Numbered from the stretch's first letter, positions 43,962 through 53,587 are shown. The stretch is 64,000 bases of DNA from Marinibacterium sp050389775 (GCF_050389775.1 NZ_CP177146.1:124001-188000); one strand, 5' to 3'. Made by a program: numbers and translations. The notes: generated by a model not told the origin, from the sequence alone.

Positions 43962-45251
43962 ATGCTGATCTGGTTCCTTCCGCTCTTCCTGGTATTCCTG
44001 ATGATCGGCCTGCCGGTCTTTTTCGGCCTGCTGGCCGCGCCGGGCATCCTGCTGTTCCTCAACGGCCAGGAACGCGACATCACCCTGCTCTACCGCAATC
44101 TCTACAACGGCATGGACAGCTTTCCGCTGATGGCCATCCCGTTCTTCATGCTGGCCGGCGAGATCATGAACCGCGGGGGCATCACCCATCGGCTGGTCGA
44201 ATTCAGCCAGGCCTTCATGGGCCACCTGCGCGGAGGCCTGGCCCATGTGAACGTGATGTCGTCGATGCTGTTTGCCGGCCTGTCGGGTTCGGCCGTGGCC
44301 GATACCTCGGCGCTTGGGTCGATGCTGATCCCGGCGATGGAGAAACAGGGCTATACCCGCCGGTTCGCCGCCGCCATCACCGCGGCCAGCTCGGTCATCG
44401 GGCCGATCATCCCGCCGTCGGGCATCATGATCATCTATGCCTATGTCATGGGCGAAAGCGTCGCCGCGCTGTTCCTGGCCGGGCTGGTCCCGGGCATCCT
44501 GGTCGGTGTCGGGCTGATGCTGCTGATCAAGGTCATGGCCAACCGCTACGATTTCCCCGTGGCCTCGCGCCGCTACAGCTGGGGCGAACGGGGCGAGGCC
44601 AGCCTCAAGGCCTTCTTCCCGCTGATGACCCCGGTGATCATCCTGGGCGGTATCCTGGCCGGGGTCTTCACCCCGACCGAAGCCGCGGCCGTGGCCGTGT
44701 TCTATGCCCTGTTCATCAGCCTCTTCGTCCTGCGCACCATGCGCCTGTCCGACCTGCCCGACGTGCTGGGCCGGGCCGGGCTGACCTCGGCCGTCGTGCT
44801 GCTGCTGGTCGGGGCGGCGATGTCGTTCAAGACCGTCGTGTCGCTGTCGCATGCGCCGCAGACCATGGCCGATTCCATCCTGTCGCTGACCGAGAACCCG
44901 CTGCTGCTGCTGTTCCTGATCAACCTGCTGCTGTTTGCCGTGGGCATGTTCCTGGATGCCGGCCCGGCGATCATCATCCTCGGCCCGATCCTGGGCCCGG
45001 TGTTCACCGGCATGGGCGTCGACAGCGTGCATTTCGCCATCATCATGTGCGTCAACCTGACCGTCGGCCTGGCCACGCCACCCATGGGGCTGGTGCTGTT
45101 CGTCGCCTCGGCCGTGTCGGGCGAACGGGTGACGACCATCGCCCGGGCCATCCTGCCTTTCCTGGCGGTCGAAATCGCGGTGATCTTCCTGATCACCTAT
45201 TTCCCCGCCATTTCCATGACGATCCCGCGCCTGACCGGGTTCGCGAACTGA
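43962..45251 (+). CDS. TRAP transporter large permease (DctM)
   Basis: Large membrane subunit, 429 residues, about twelve hydrophobic segments. Motifs FPLMAIPFFMLAGEIMNRGGI near 48, GLSGSAVADTSALGSMLIPAM near 107 and GVFTPTEAAAVAVFYAL near 232 are hallmarks of DctM. With the small permease and binding protein it imports a carboxylate- or sulfonate-like solute using the sodium gradient. Confidence 0.93.
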   Translation: MLIWFLPLFLVFLMIGLPVFFGLLAAPGILLFLNGQERDITLLYRNLYNGMDSFPLMAIPFFMLAGEIMNRGGITHRLVEFSQAFMGHLRGGLAHVNVMSSMLFAGLSGSAVADTSALGSMLIPAMEKQGYTRRFAAAITAASSVIGPIIPPSGIMIIYAYVMGESVAALFLAGLVPGILVGVGLMLLIKVMANRYDFPVASRRYSWGERGEASLKAFFPLMTPVIILGGILAGVFTPTEAAAVAVFYALFISLFVLRTMRLSDLPDVLGRAGLTSAVVLLLVGAAMSFKTVVSLSHAPQTMADSILSLTENPLLLLFLINLLLFAVGMFLDAGPAIIILGPILGPVFTGMGVDSVHFAIIMCVNLTVGLATPPMGLVLFVASAVSGERVTTIARAILPFLAVEIAVIFLITYFPAISMTIPRLTGFAN

Positions 45252-45280
45252 TGAATTCCAAGCTCAACGGGAGGACCACT

Positions 45281-46342
45281 ATGATGCTCAGGAAGACACT
45301 CACGGCCGCCGCGACGCTGGCCACCATCGCCGGCTTTGCCCTGCCGGCCATGGCCCAGGATTACACCATCCGCGCCGTCGCCAATTCCAACGAGAACGAC
45401 GAGGATTACGACGGCCTGCAGGTCTTCAAGTCCTATGTCGAAAGCGCGTCGAACGGCGCCATCGGCGTCGAGATCTACATGGGCACGCAGCTGTGTTCCA
45501 ACGGCGCCGAATGCCTGCAGGGCGTGGCCGACGGATCGATCGATGTCTACATCTCGACCTCGGGCGGCGCGGCCGGGCTGTTCCCCTATGTCCAGGTGCT
45601 GGACCTGCCCTACCTGATGCAGGACGACCGCATCGCCGAAAAGGTGCTGGCCGGCGATTTCACCCGCACGATGCGGGCCATGGCGCTTGAGGATTCCGGC
45701 GGCATGATCCGGCTGATGACCATCGGCAACACCGGCGGCTGGCGCAACTTTGCCAACACCAAGCAGCGGGTCCAGACCCCCGACGACCTCAAGGGCATGA
45801 AGATCCGCACCGTCGTGGCCGACCTGCCCCAGGAACTGGTCCGCGCCCTGGGCGCCGCGCCGACGCCGATCCCGTGGCCGGAACTGTTCACCTCGCTGCA
45901 GACCGGCGTGGTCGAAGGCACCAAGAACGGCATCACCGACATCATGTCGATGAAATTCCCCGAGGCCGGCCTGCAATATGTCACCCTGGACGGCCATGCC
46001 TACATGGGCGCGCTGTGGTGGATGTCGAACGACACCTTCCTGGCCCTGCCCGAGGACATGCGCCGGGTGGTTGTCGACGGGTTCTACCAGCTGCAGCAGG
46101 CCACCTTTGCCTCGCCCAAGCGCAAGTCGATCCCGGCCTACCAGGAATTCGTCGAGGGCGGCGGGGATCTCTACGTGCCCACGCCCGAGGAAAAGCAGGC
46201 CTTCGCCGAGGCCGCCCAGCCGGTCTATGAATGGTTCACGGCCAATGTCGACGGCGGCCAGCAGATCTTTGACGCCATGCAGAGCGCCGTGGCCGATGCC
46301 ACCGAAGAGCTGGACGCCGAGCACGCCGCCGACATCCAGTGA
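45281..46342 (+). CDS. TRAP transporter substrate-binding protein (DctP)
   Basis: Periplasmic DctP-type protein of 353 residues with a Sec signal ending AMA-QD near residue 25. The conserved region GWRNFANTKQRVQTPDDLKGMKIRTV near 150 and the PIPWPELFTSLQTGVVEG block near 195 are typical; the Arg of KIRTV normally binds the ligand carboxylate. The start at 45281 follows CGGGAGGA; a second ATG lies directly after it. Confidence 0.9.
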   Translation: MMLRKTLTAAATLATIAGFALPAMAQDYTIRAVANSNENDEDYDGLQVFKSYVESASNGAIGVEIYMGTQLCSNGAECLQGVADGSIDVYISTSGGAAGLFPYVQVLDLPYLMQDDRIAEKVLAGDFTRTMRAMALEDSGGMIRLMTIGNTGGWRNFANTKQRVQTPDDLKGMKIRTVVADLPQELVRALGAAPTPIPWPELFTSLQTGVVEGTKNGITDIMSMKFPEAGLQYVTLDGHAYMGALWWMSNDTFLALPEDMRRVVVDGFYQLQQATFASPKRKSIPAYQEFVEGGGDLYVPTPEEKQAFAEAAQPVYEWFTANVDGGQQIFDAMQSAVADATEELDAEHAADIQ

Positions 46343-46362
46343 TCGGCCTGGCGGTCACCCCC

Positions 46363-46425
46363 GGCCCGGGCGACCGGGCCTGACGCGGGGCCGCAGGCTG
46401 ACCGGCGGACCAGGACGGGTCCGCC
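46363..46425 (+). terminator. Two hairpins downstream of dctP
   Basis: GGCCCGG (46363-46369) pairs with CCGGGCC (46374-46380) around a GCGA loop, and GGCGGACC (46404-46411) pairs with GGTCCGCC (46418-46425). They lie 20 to 85 bp after the binding-protein stop. There is no U-tract. They may end the TRAP operon in part or protect its 3' end, before the yeiH-like gene that follows in the same direction. Confidence 0.5.
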
Positions 46426-46590
46426 ACACACCGCAAGGCCCGGGCGGGCCCGCCCCGCCCCGGCCTCTTCCAAGAACCGGCCCCGATGACGGCGCCAAGG
46501 CCCGCCCCGCGCCGGCCCCTGCGGCATCCGCCACCGAACCGACGCATCCCGAGCCGCGCCCCAAGACGTTTGCCAGACGAGGACAGAGCA

Positions 46591-47616
46591 TTGAGCGACC
46601 TGACCACAGCCCTTTCCGACCCCCGCCGCCTGATCGACAGGGCCCGGCTGCTGGGCCCGGGAGCGGCACTGGCGGTGATCGTGGCCATGGCCGCCCAGTT
46701 CCTGTCCAACCATTACGGCGCGCCGGTCATGCTGATGGCCATCCTGCTGGGCATCCCCTTCCATTTCCTGTCCGAACACGAAACCACCGGTCCCGGCATC
46801 GCCTTTGCGGCAAAGGGCCTGCTGCGCATCGGCGTGGCGCTCCTGGGCCTGCGGGTCTCGCTGGACATGGTCCGCCAGATCGGCTGGGGCTTCGTGCTGA
46901 TCATCGCCGGTTGCATCGCCGTGACCATCCTGGCCTCGATCCTGCTGGCCCGGCTGATGGGCCGCGACAAGGCCTTTGGCTTCCTGACCGGCGGCTCCGT
47001 GGCCATCTGCGGCGCCTCGGCGGCCATGGCCATTTCCTCGGTCCTGCCCCAGCGCGAGACCTCCGAGCGCGACCTGTCCTTCACCGTCATCTCGGTCACT
47101 GCCTTCTCGACCGTGGCGATGATCGTCTACCCGATCATCGCCCAGTCGCTGGGCCTGGACCAGCACCTGACCGGCCTGTTCCTGGGCGGCACGATCCACG
47201 ACGTGGCCCAGGTTGTCGGCGCGGGCTATTCGGTGTCGGACGAGACCGGCGACATCGCCACCGTGGTCAAGCTGATCCGGGTCACCCTGCTGGCGCCTGT
47301 CGTGCTGATCGGCGCGCTGGTCCTGCGGCGCAATGCCGACGTCGGAGGCAAGCGCCCGCCGCTGCTGCCCGGCTTCGTGGCCATCTTCCTGGTGCTCGCC
47401 GCGCTCAATTCCTTCCATGTCGTGCCGGGCTTCGTGCTGGAACCGGCCTCGACCCTGTCGCGCGCCCTGCTGGTCACCGCCGTGGCGGCCGTGGGCATGA
47501 AGACCTCGCTGGCCCGGCTGACCGATGTGGGCGGCCCGGCCATCCTGATGATGGCCGTCCAGACCATCGGCCTGGCCATCCTGGTGCTGATCCCGCTGCT
47601 GATGGGTCTGGTCTGA
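46591..47616 (+). CDS. YeiH/TauZ-family putative sulfate exporter
   Basis: Integral membrane protein of 341 residues with about ten hydrophobic segments, of the UPF0324/COG2855 family. The motifs GLLRIGVALLGLRVSLDMV near 70 and GGSVAICGASAAMA near 133 are characteristic, as is the GGTIHDVAQVVGAGYS block near 190. A TTG start at 46591 is chosen because GAGGACA lies just upstream and the residues before it are Arg/Pro-rich. In taurine and cysteate users, family members are proposed to export sulfate. Beside an SsuD-like monooxygenase and a TRAP carrier, the same role is plausible. Confidence 0.82.
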   Translation: MSDLTTALSDPRRLIDRARLLGPGAALAVIVAMAAQFLSNHYGAPVMLMAILLGIPFHFLSEHETTGPGIAFAAKGLLRIGVALLGLRVSLDMVRQIGWGFVLIIAGCIAVTILASILLARLMGRDKAFGFLTGGSVAICGASAAMAISSVLPQRETSERDLSFTVISVTAFSTVAMIVYPIIAQSLGLDQHLTGLFLGGTIHDVAQVVGAGYSVSDETGDIATVVKLIRVTLLAPVVLIGALVLRRNADVGGKRPPLLPGFVAIFLVLAALNSFHVVPGFVLEPASTLSRALLVTAVAAVGMKTSLARLTDVGGPAILMMAVQTIGLAILVLIPLLMGLV

Positions 47617-47763
47617 CGATCTGACGGGAATTGACTTGACGGGCCGGGCGGTCCCTTGCGACCCGAGCGCCCCCCATTGATCCCCACCCATTGACCCCGC
47701 AACGCGCGGTCTTCAATGCTGGTCCCGGCCCCGCGCAGGGGCCACCAGGGGACACGCCACGCC

Positions 47764-48330
47764 ATGACAGATCCGTCCGAGCACATCTCGCTGGCCTTCG
47801 ACCTGGCCCCGGTCGGGCTGGCGGTGACCCGTGACCGCACGATCCTGGCCTGCAACCCGCAATTCGCCGCGATCTTCGGCTATCGCCCCGGCGTGCTGGA
47901 AGGCCGGTCCCTGTCGCTGCTCTATCCCTCCGACGAGGAATACCGCCGCATCGGCGAGATCGGCCTGGCCGAGATGCAGCGCAGCGGCAGCTACCATGAC
48001 GAACGCATCATGAAACGCCGCGACGGCAGCCGCTTCTGGTGTTCCGTGCGCGGCCGGTCGCAAGACCGGACAAGCCCCTTCGCCCGGGCGGTCTGGACGA
48101 TGATCGACATCTCCGACGCCCGGCCCATCGTCGACCTCACCCGCCGCGAACGGCAGGTGGCCATGCTGATGACCGAAGGCCGGACCAGCAAGCAGATCGC
48201 CGAAGCCCTGGGCATCTCGCCCCGCACGGTCGAGGCACACCGGGGCCGGCTCTTCGACAAGCTGGGCGTGCGCAACACGGCGGAATGCGTGGCCCGGCTG
48301 AGCGGCCTGCCCGTGCCCGGCGCGCGCTGA
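47764..48330 (+). CDS. PAS-LuxR transcriptional regulator
   Basis: Regulator of 188 residues with an N-terminal PAS sensor domain (about 8-118, with ILACNPQFAAIFGYRPGVLEG) and a C-terminal LuxR-type HTH (LTRRERQVAMLMTEGRTSKQIAEALGISPRTVEAH, near 127-160). No receiver domain is present, so it is not a classical response regulator; a small ligand or redox cofactor would act through PAS. The start at 47764 is the ATG after AGGGGAC; 47716 is an alternative. It ends 40 bp from the convergent aldolase gene. Its targets are unknown. Confidence 0.88.
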   Translation: MTDPSEHISLAFDLAPVGLAVTRDRTILACNPQFAAIFGYRPGVLEGRSLSLLYPSDEEYRRIGEIGLAEMQRSGSYHDERIMKRRDGSRFWCSVRGRSQDRTSPFARAVWTMIDISDARPIVDLTRRERQVAMLMTEGRTSKQIAEALGISPRTVEAHRGRLFDKLGVRNTAECVARLSGLPVPGAR

Positions 48331-48363
48331 GCGCCTTGCGCCGAACACGCGCCCCCGGGGTCA

Positions 48364-48383
48364 GCGGGGCTTAACCGCCCCGC
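48364..48383 (-). terminator. Hairpin at the stop codon of the aldolase gene
   Basis: GCGGGGC (48364-48370) and GCCCCGC (48377-48383) form a 7-bp stem; the loop contains the TAA stop of the minus-strand aldolase gene. It lies between convergent genes and probably terminates transcription or stabilises the 3' end, but no T-tract follows. Confidence 0.45.
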
Positions 48384-49135
48384 ATCTCGGCCAGCGCCTG
48401 GCGCGCACCGTTCAGGACATAGCCCTGGTCGGTGCCCAGCACGAACAGGTTGGCCCCATCCGCCTGCCAGCCCGGGGCCTGCCCCGGCTGACCTAGGAAC
48501 AGCCCGCCCGCCTTGCCCGCCCGGCCCGCCGCCCCAAGCACCGCGCGGGTCATCCGCGCGACCTCCGGCTCGGCGGCCGAGGTGAAGCCCGCCGACACGG
48601 CCAGGTCGACCGGCCCGACAAGCAGCCCGTCGACCCCCTCCACCTCAGCGATCTCCTCCGCATGGGCCACCGCGCCCGGATCCTCGATCTGGCAGACTAG
48701 GACGCTTTCGCCGGCCCCGGCCGCAAGATGCGCGGCGATCCCCCGGCTGCCGTATCCGGCCCCGGGGGTCGACGGCGAAAAGCCCCGCCCCCCGGGGCCA
48801 TAGCGCATCCGCGCGGCCAGCCGCGTGGCCGTCGCGGCATCAGGCACCTGCGGAGCCATGATGCCGGCCGCCCCCGCATCCAGCGCCGTGGCGATCCAAT
48901 GGCCGTCCAGCTGCGGGATGCGCACCAGCACGGGCAGGCCCGCGGCCCGCGAGGCGACCATCATCGCCGCGATCCCGGCCCGGTCGATGCCGACATGCTC
49001 GGCATCGAGAATGGCAAAATCCAGCCCCGCCAGGCCCAGCACCTCCACCACCGCCGGATCGGCGGACTTGATGAAGGTGCCGGCCATCCCCTCGCGCGCC
49101 CGAAGGCGCCGGGCAAAGGCCGCGCGATAGCTCAC
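48371..49135 (-). CDS. HpcH/HpaI-family aldolase
   Basis: Class II pyruvate-type aldolase of 254 residues. Motifs are MAGTFIKSADPAVVEVLGLAG (about 17-37), LDAEHVGID near 44, VLVRIPQLD near 70, the metal-binding CQIEDPGAV near 150, and VEGVDGLLVGPVDLAVSAG near 170. Such enzymes split 4-hydroxy-2-keto acids to pyruvate or oxaloacetate and an aldehyde. The GTG start at 49135 overlaps the stop of hyuB by GTGA. It is the last gene of an operon with HyuA/HyuB and a TRAP carrier. Confidence 0.87.
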   Translation of the reverse strand: MSYRAAFARRLRAREGMAGTFIKSADPAVVEVLGLAGLDFAILDAEHVGIDRAGIAAMMVASRAAGLPVLVRIPQLDGHWIATALDAGAAGIMAPQVPDAATATRLAARMRYGPGGRGFSPSTPGAGYGSRGIAAHLAAGAGESVLVCQIEDPGAVAHAEEIAEVEGVDGLLVGPVDLAVSAGFTSAAEPEVARMTRAVLGAAGRAGKAGGLFLGQPGQAPGWQADGANLFVLGTDQGYVLNGARQALAEMRGG

Positions 49136-50682
49136 ACCGCCGCCCCGTATCCGCCGCCGCCGGGCGTGATCATGAAGACCTCGTCTTCGGGCTGCATCTC
49201 GCGCTTGCGCGTATCGGTGACATCCTCGCCATTGATGCGAAAGACCCCCGCCGCGCCATCGCCCCCGCCCAGCAGGCCCTCGGGACCGGCCGTCAGGCGT
49301 GACGGAATGGTGTTCAAGAGCCAGCTGCGCCCGGTGCGCATGCGATAGCCGATCCGCTGGCCATCGCCGCCGGGATACTTGCCCGCCCCGCCGGTGCCGT
49401 GCTCCAGCTCCTTGCAGGTGAAGGCGATGGGATAGGTGGCCTCCAGCACTTCGACCGGCACGGCCGACACACCCGTGGGATAACACACCGCCGAGATCCC
49501 CGGCTTGGTCGCCCGTGCGCCCATGCCCCCGGAATAGTTGAACATCGACGAGGTGAAGGGCTTGCCCGCCTTGTCCTTGCCCTGGATCTGGATCGTCCAG
49601 ACCGCGCCCGAGCCTTCGGCCACCACGCTGTCGGGCACCACCTGGGCCAGCGCCTTGAGGATCGGGAAGGGCACGTACATGCCCACGACATGGCGGGCAT
49701 TGACCGGCGAGGGATACTTGGCATTCACCACGCAGTCCTCGGGCAGCTTCAGCTTGATCGGCGCGAGGCTGCCGGCGTTGTTGGGCAGGTCCGGGTTCAG
49801 CGAGGAGCGCACGGCGAAAGTGGCATAGGCATGGGTATAGGCCGGCACCACGTTGATCCCCATCGAGGACGGCCCGGAGGAGCCTTCGAAATCGATGGTG
49901 ATCTCGCCCTTGTCGCTGTCCACGGTCACGGCGGTCTGCAGCGTGATCGTCTCGCCACCCGGCACATCGAATTGCGAGGCACCGTGATAGGTGCCGCCCG
50001 GCAGCTTGCGGATCGCATCGCGGGTGGCCTTTTCCGACCGCGCGATGATCTCTTCGGACAGCGCCGAGATGTCATCCAGCCCGTAGCGGTCGCAAAGCGC
50101 ATTCAGCCGGTCCGAGGCAATGATGCCCGACGACACCTGCGCGCCCAGATCACCCATCAGCGCGTCGGGCGTGCGGACGTTCCGGCGGATGATCTGGAAG
50201 AGCGTCTCGTTGGGCCGGCCGGCCTCGTAGAGCTTCATCGTCGGGATCCAGAGGCCTTCCTCGTGGATGTCCCGCGCGCCCGAGCCGATGCCATAGCCGC
50301 CGATATCCGAATGGTGGATGGTCGAGCCGGCATAGCCGATGATGCGCTGGCCCCGGAAGATCGGCGAGAGCACCGTGATGTCAAAGAAATGCCCGGCCGA
50401 CATCCAGGGGTCATTGGTGATCAGCACGTCGCCCGGCTGCAGCTTGTCGATATCGGTGCCGTCCAGCAGGTTGCGGGCGGCCGCGGCCAGCGAGTTGATA
50501 TGGCCGGGCGTGCCGGTCACGGCCTGGGCCACCATGCGGGCGTTTTCGTCGAAGAGGCCGTTGGCCAGGTCGCCCGCCTCGCGGACGATGGGGCTGAAGG
50601 CGATGCGCTGGAGCGCGCGGGCCTGTTCGCTGACGATCCCGATGAGGTTGGACCAGAGGATCTGAAGTTCGACGCCATCCAT
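49132..50682 (-). CDS. hyuB: Hydantoinase B/oxoprolinase family subunit (HyuB)
   Basis: HyuB-type subunit of 516 residues. Typical motifs are FDENARMVAQAVTGTPGHI (about 46-64), ITNDPWMSAGHFFDITVLSPIF near 90, and the C-terminal GGGDGAAGVFRI region. With HyuA it forms an ATP-dependent ring-opening or carboxylase-type enzyme (N-methylhydantoinase, 5-oxoprolinase, acetophenone carboxylase and others). The start at 50682 overlaps the HyuA stop (TGATG). The substrate is not readable. Confidence 0.9.
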   Translation of the reverse strand: MDGVELQILWSNLIGIVSEQARALQRIAFSPIVREAGDLANGLFDENARMVAQAVTGTPGHINSLAAAARNLLDGTDIDKLQPGDVLITNDPWMSAGHFFDITVLSPIFRGQRIIGYAGSTIHHSDIGGYGIGSGARDIHEEGLWIPTMKLYEAGRPNETLFQIIRRNVRTPDALMGDLGAQVSSGIIASDRLNALCDRYGLDDISALSEEIIARSEKATRDAIRKLPGGTYHGASQFDVPGGETITLQTAVTVDSDKGEITIDFEGSSGPSSMGINVVPAYTHAYATFAVRSSLNPDLPNNAGSLAPIKLKLPEDCVVNAKYPSPVNARHVVGMYVPFPILKALAQVVPDSVVAEGSGAVWTIQIQGKDKAGKPFTSSMFNYSGGMGARATKPGISAVCYPTGVSAVPVEVLEATYPIAFTCKELEHGTGGAGKYPGGDGQRIGYRMRTGRSWLLNTIPSRLTAGPEGLLGGGDGAAGVFRINGEDVTDTRKREMQPEDEVFMITPGGGGYGAAV

Positions 50683-52805
50683 CAATTGGTTTCCTTTTCG
50701 GCTTCGGCGGCGGCGGATGCGCGCGCGGGGGTTTGGGGGCTGACGCGTTTTGCGGCCACGAGGCTGCCGCTTTCGTGGCGGGTGACCTCCCAGCCCTCCA
50801 GGACAAAGATCGTGGTTTCGCGTTCCTCGATGATCACCGGGCCGGCGATGCAATCGTCTTCGGTGATTGCCGCGCGCTGCCAGACGGCAACGTCGCGGGC
50901 CTCGCCCTTGATGTGGACGGGCCGGCTTTCCTGCACCCGGGCCGACAGGTCGGCAGGGCGCACGGCGGCGCGGTTGGGCTGGCTGCCAGAAGCGGTGACC
51001 AGCCAGTTGACGACCTCGACCTTCATGCCATCGAGTTTCAGCCCGTACTGGCGGTGATATTCCACCTCGAAGAGCTGCATGATCTCGTCGGTGCTGCGGC
51101 CCTCGCGCGGGTCGGCGGCCAGGTCGATGCGCACTTCGGATTGCTGGCCGAGATAGCGCATCTCGGCGGCGAAGCTGAAGGTGAATTCCTCCTCGCGGAT
51201 ACCGGCCTCACCCAGGGCCGTGGCGCCTTCGGCGATCATCGCGCCCAGCACACCGTCGACGGCATCCCAATCCAGCGCGTCCAGCGTGGTGACATGGCTG
51301 CGCACCAGGTCGATCTGCACGGGCGTGACCAGCGTGCCGAAGGCCGAGAGCACCGAAGCCAGCGGCGGATAGATCACCTTGGGGCTTTCGGTCAGCTCGG
51401 CGACCATGCAGGCATGCACCGGCCCGGCCCCGCCAAAGGCCAGCAGCGGCAGGCCCCGGTAATCGATGCCGCGTTCGGTGGCATGGGTCCGGGTGGCGGC
51501 GGCCATCTGTTCGCAGACCACTTCAAAGACCCCCCAAGCGGCCTGGTTGCGGGGCAGGTTCAGCGCCCGGCCCAGCTCGTCGAATGCCTGCTCGGCCCCC
51601 GCCAGGTTCAGCTCCATGTCGCCGCCGAGGAAGCGGTCGGCATTGAGGATGCCAAGAACGAGGTCGGCATCGGTCACGCAGGGGTCGGTGCCGCCGCGCC
51701 CGTAACAGACGGGGCCAGGCATGGACCCGGCGCTTTCCGGGCCGATCTTGAGCAGGCCCAGGTCGTTGACCGAGGCGATGGACCCACCCCCTGCCCCGAT
51801 CTCGATCATGTCGATCGACGGCACGGTGATCGGCATGCCCGAGCCCGGCTTGAACCGGTAACGGCGGTCGACTTCGAAGGTGCCGGTGACCAGCGGCTCG
51901 TGGTTCTGCACCATGCAGGCCTTGGCCGTGGTGCCACCCATGTCAAAGGAAATCAGGTCGGGAATGTCGAAGATCCGGCTGAAATAGCAGGCCACCAGCG
52001 CGCCCGCCGCCGGGCCGCTTTCGATCATCCGCACCGGGATCGTCGATGCCCGTTCGGCCCCGATCACCCCGCCGTTCGACAGCATGATCAGCGGCTGCTG
52101 CCGGAAGCCGCGGTCCTTCAGCTCGGCGATCAGCGCGGTCAGGTAGGGCCGGGTGATCGGCACGGTATAGGCGTTGATCGCCACGGTGGAGGCCCGCAGG
52201 TATTCGCGCATCTGGGGCGCGATCACGCTGGAGAGCGAAACGTAGATATCAGGCGCTTCCTCCTCGAAGATCTTGCGCACGGCTTCCTCGTTCACCCCGT
52301 TGCGGTAGGAATTCAGGAAGCAGACGGCGACCGACACGATGCCCTTCTCGCGGCATTGCGCGATGACCGCGCGCACCTCGTCGGCCTCGACGGGCGTGCC
52401 CACGCTGCCATCGGCAAAGACCCGTTCCTTGAGCGTAAAGGTCCGCTCGGAGGGGATCAGCGGCTCGGCGAATTCGATCTGCGGATCGTACATGTCATAG
52501 CGGTGCTCCTCGCGGATATAGAGCACGTCGCGGAAGCCTTCGGTCAGCAAGAGCGCGACCGGCGGCCCCTTGCGTTCGATCAGCGCATTGGTCACCACGG
52601 TGGTCGCATGGACCACCACGTCGTCCACGTCCTGCGGCCGGATGCCGGCCCGGCCGGTCACCAGGTCGACGCCGCGAAAGAAGCCTTCGAGCAGGTTGTT
52701 GTGCGTGGTCAGGGTCTTGTCGACATAGCTCTGCCCGTCAGAGGCCAGCAGCACGGCATCGGTAAAGGTGCCGCCGATGTCGATGGCAAGCGAATATCTG
52801 GTCAT
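50682..52805 (-). CDS. hyuA: Hydantoinase/oxoprolinase family subunit A (HyuA)
   Basis: HyuA-type subunit of 707 residues with the nucleotide-binding N-terminus AIDIGGTFTDAVL (about 6-18), VVVHATTVVTNALIERKG near 68, and the central SFDMGGTTAKACMV near 280 followed by EIGAGGGSIASV near 345. It uses ATP to activate the amide or keto substrate and works with HyuB. The start at 52805 (MTRYSLA) overlaps the stop of the IclR gene by ATGA. Confidence 0.92.
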   Translation of the reverse strand: MTRYSLAIDIGGTFTDAVLLASDGQSYVDKTLTTHNNLLEGFFRGVDLVTGRAGIRPQDVDDVVVHATTVVTNALIERKGPPVALLLTEGFRDVLYIREEHRYDMYDPQIEFAEPLIPSERTFTLKERVFADGSVGTPVEADEVRAVIAQCREKGIVSVAVCFLNSYRNGVNEEAVRKIFEEEAPDIYVSLSSVIAPQMREYLRASTVAINAYTVPITRPYLTALIAELKDRGFRQQPLIMLSNGGVIGAERASTIPVRMIESGPAAGALVACYFSRIFDIPDLISFDMGGTTAKACMVQNHEPLVTGTFEVDRRYRFKPGSGMPITVPSIDMIEIGAGGGSIASVNDLGLLKIGPESAGSMPGPVCYGRGGTDPCVTDADLVLGILNADRFLGGDMELNLAGAEQAFDELGRALNLPRNQAAWGVFEVVCEQMAAATRTHATERGIDYRGLPLLAFGGAGPVHACMVAELTESPKVIYPPLASVLSAFGTLVTPVQIDLVRSHVTTLDALDWDAVDGVLGAMIAEGATALGEAGIREEEFTFSFAAEMRYLGQQSEVRIDLAADPREGRSTDEIMQLFEVEYHRQYGLKLDGMKVEVVNWLVTASGSQPNRAAVRPADLSARVQESRPVHIKGEARDVAVWQRAAITEDDCIAGPVIIEERETTIFVLEGWEVTRHESGSLVAAKRVSPQTPARASAAAEAEKETN

Positions 52806-53584
52806 AGGGGGTACTCCATGCATCCAAGCTCGGCCGAGATTTCCCGCGCCGCGCCAGTGGCGGCGTCGACAAAGACCTCCGCCGGTTCCGGTTTGATGTC
52901 CTGGACCGACCCGACGATGGTGATCGTCGCGGTGAAACGGCCCTCGATGTCGAAGATCGGCGCGGCGACGGCATTGACGCCGCGCAGGGTCTCTTCGGGG
53001 GCGACCGCCCAGCCGGCCTGCCGGGCATGGGCGATCTGGTCTTCCAGCCAGTCCGGGTCCGGCCGGTCACCGGGCGCCAGGGCCGCCAGCGCGGTCTCCA
53101 GCGCCGCCCGGTAGCCGGGGCCGCCCCAGGCCAGGGCCACCTTGCCCTGGGCCGAGGTATGCAGCGGCAGGATGGCCCCCGGCCGGGTGACGATCTGCAC
53201 CGGCGTTTCCACCCGCACGATGTCGATCACGCGCATGCCGGTTTCCTCGGGGATCGACAGCGTCACGGTCTGGCCGATCCGGTCGCGCAGGGCGGCCATG
53301 ACCGGCCGGGCGGCCGAGGTCAGCTGGGTGCCGTCGGCAATGGCCTGGCCCAGGTGGAACAGCTTGAGCGTCAGCCGGTAGCGCTCGGTCGCCGGGTCCT
53401 GGCGCACGTAGCCCAGCGAGACCAGCGTGTGCAGGTAGCGATAGACCCGGGCCCGGGGCATGCCCAGGGCCTTGGCCAGGTCGGTCACCCGGCTGGGCTC
53501 GCCCCGGGCGGCCATCTCTTCGAGAATGGCAAAGGCCGCGACGGTCGATTGGTTGGTGGTGTTGGAATTGGTGATGTCCGACAT
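52802..53584 (-). CDS. IclR-family transcriptional regulator
   Basis: Regulator of 260 residues with an N-terminal winged helix (about 12-75: RVTDLAKALGMPRARVYRYLHTL) and the IclR effector domain (HTSAQGKVALAW near 140, PIFDIEGRFTATITIVG near 220). It lies inside the operon, between the TRAP permease and hyuA, 3 bp from the former and overlapping the latter. It should therefore sense the substrate or product of its own operon and act at the promoter upstream of dctP. Confidence 0.9.
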   Translation of the reverse strand: MSDITNSNTTNQSTVAAFAILEEMAARGEPSRVTDLAKALGMPRARVYRYLHTLVSLGYVRQDPATERYRLTLKLFHLGQAIADGTQLTSAARPVMAALRDRIGQTVTLSIPEETGMRVIDIVRVETPVQIVTRPGAILPLHTSAQGKVALAWGGPGYRAALETALAALAPGDRPDPDWLEDQIAHARQAGWAVAPEETLRGVNAVAAPIFDIEGRFTATITIVGSVQDIKPEPAEVFVDAATGAAREISAELGCMEYPL

Positions 53585-53587
53585 GGA

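Noticed and set aside
50733..53114. A 793-codon plus-strand frame opposite hyuA and the IclR gene
   Set aside because: Shadow of two clear minus-strand genes; the translation is low in hydrophobic residues and rich in Gly, His, Arg and Asp.
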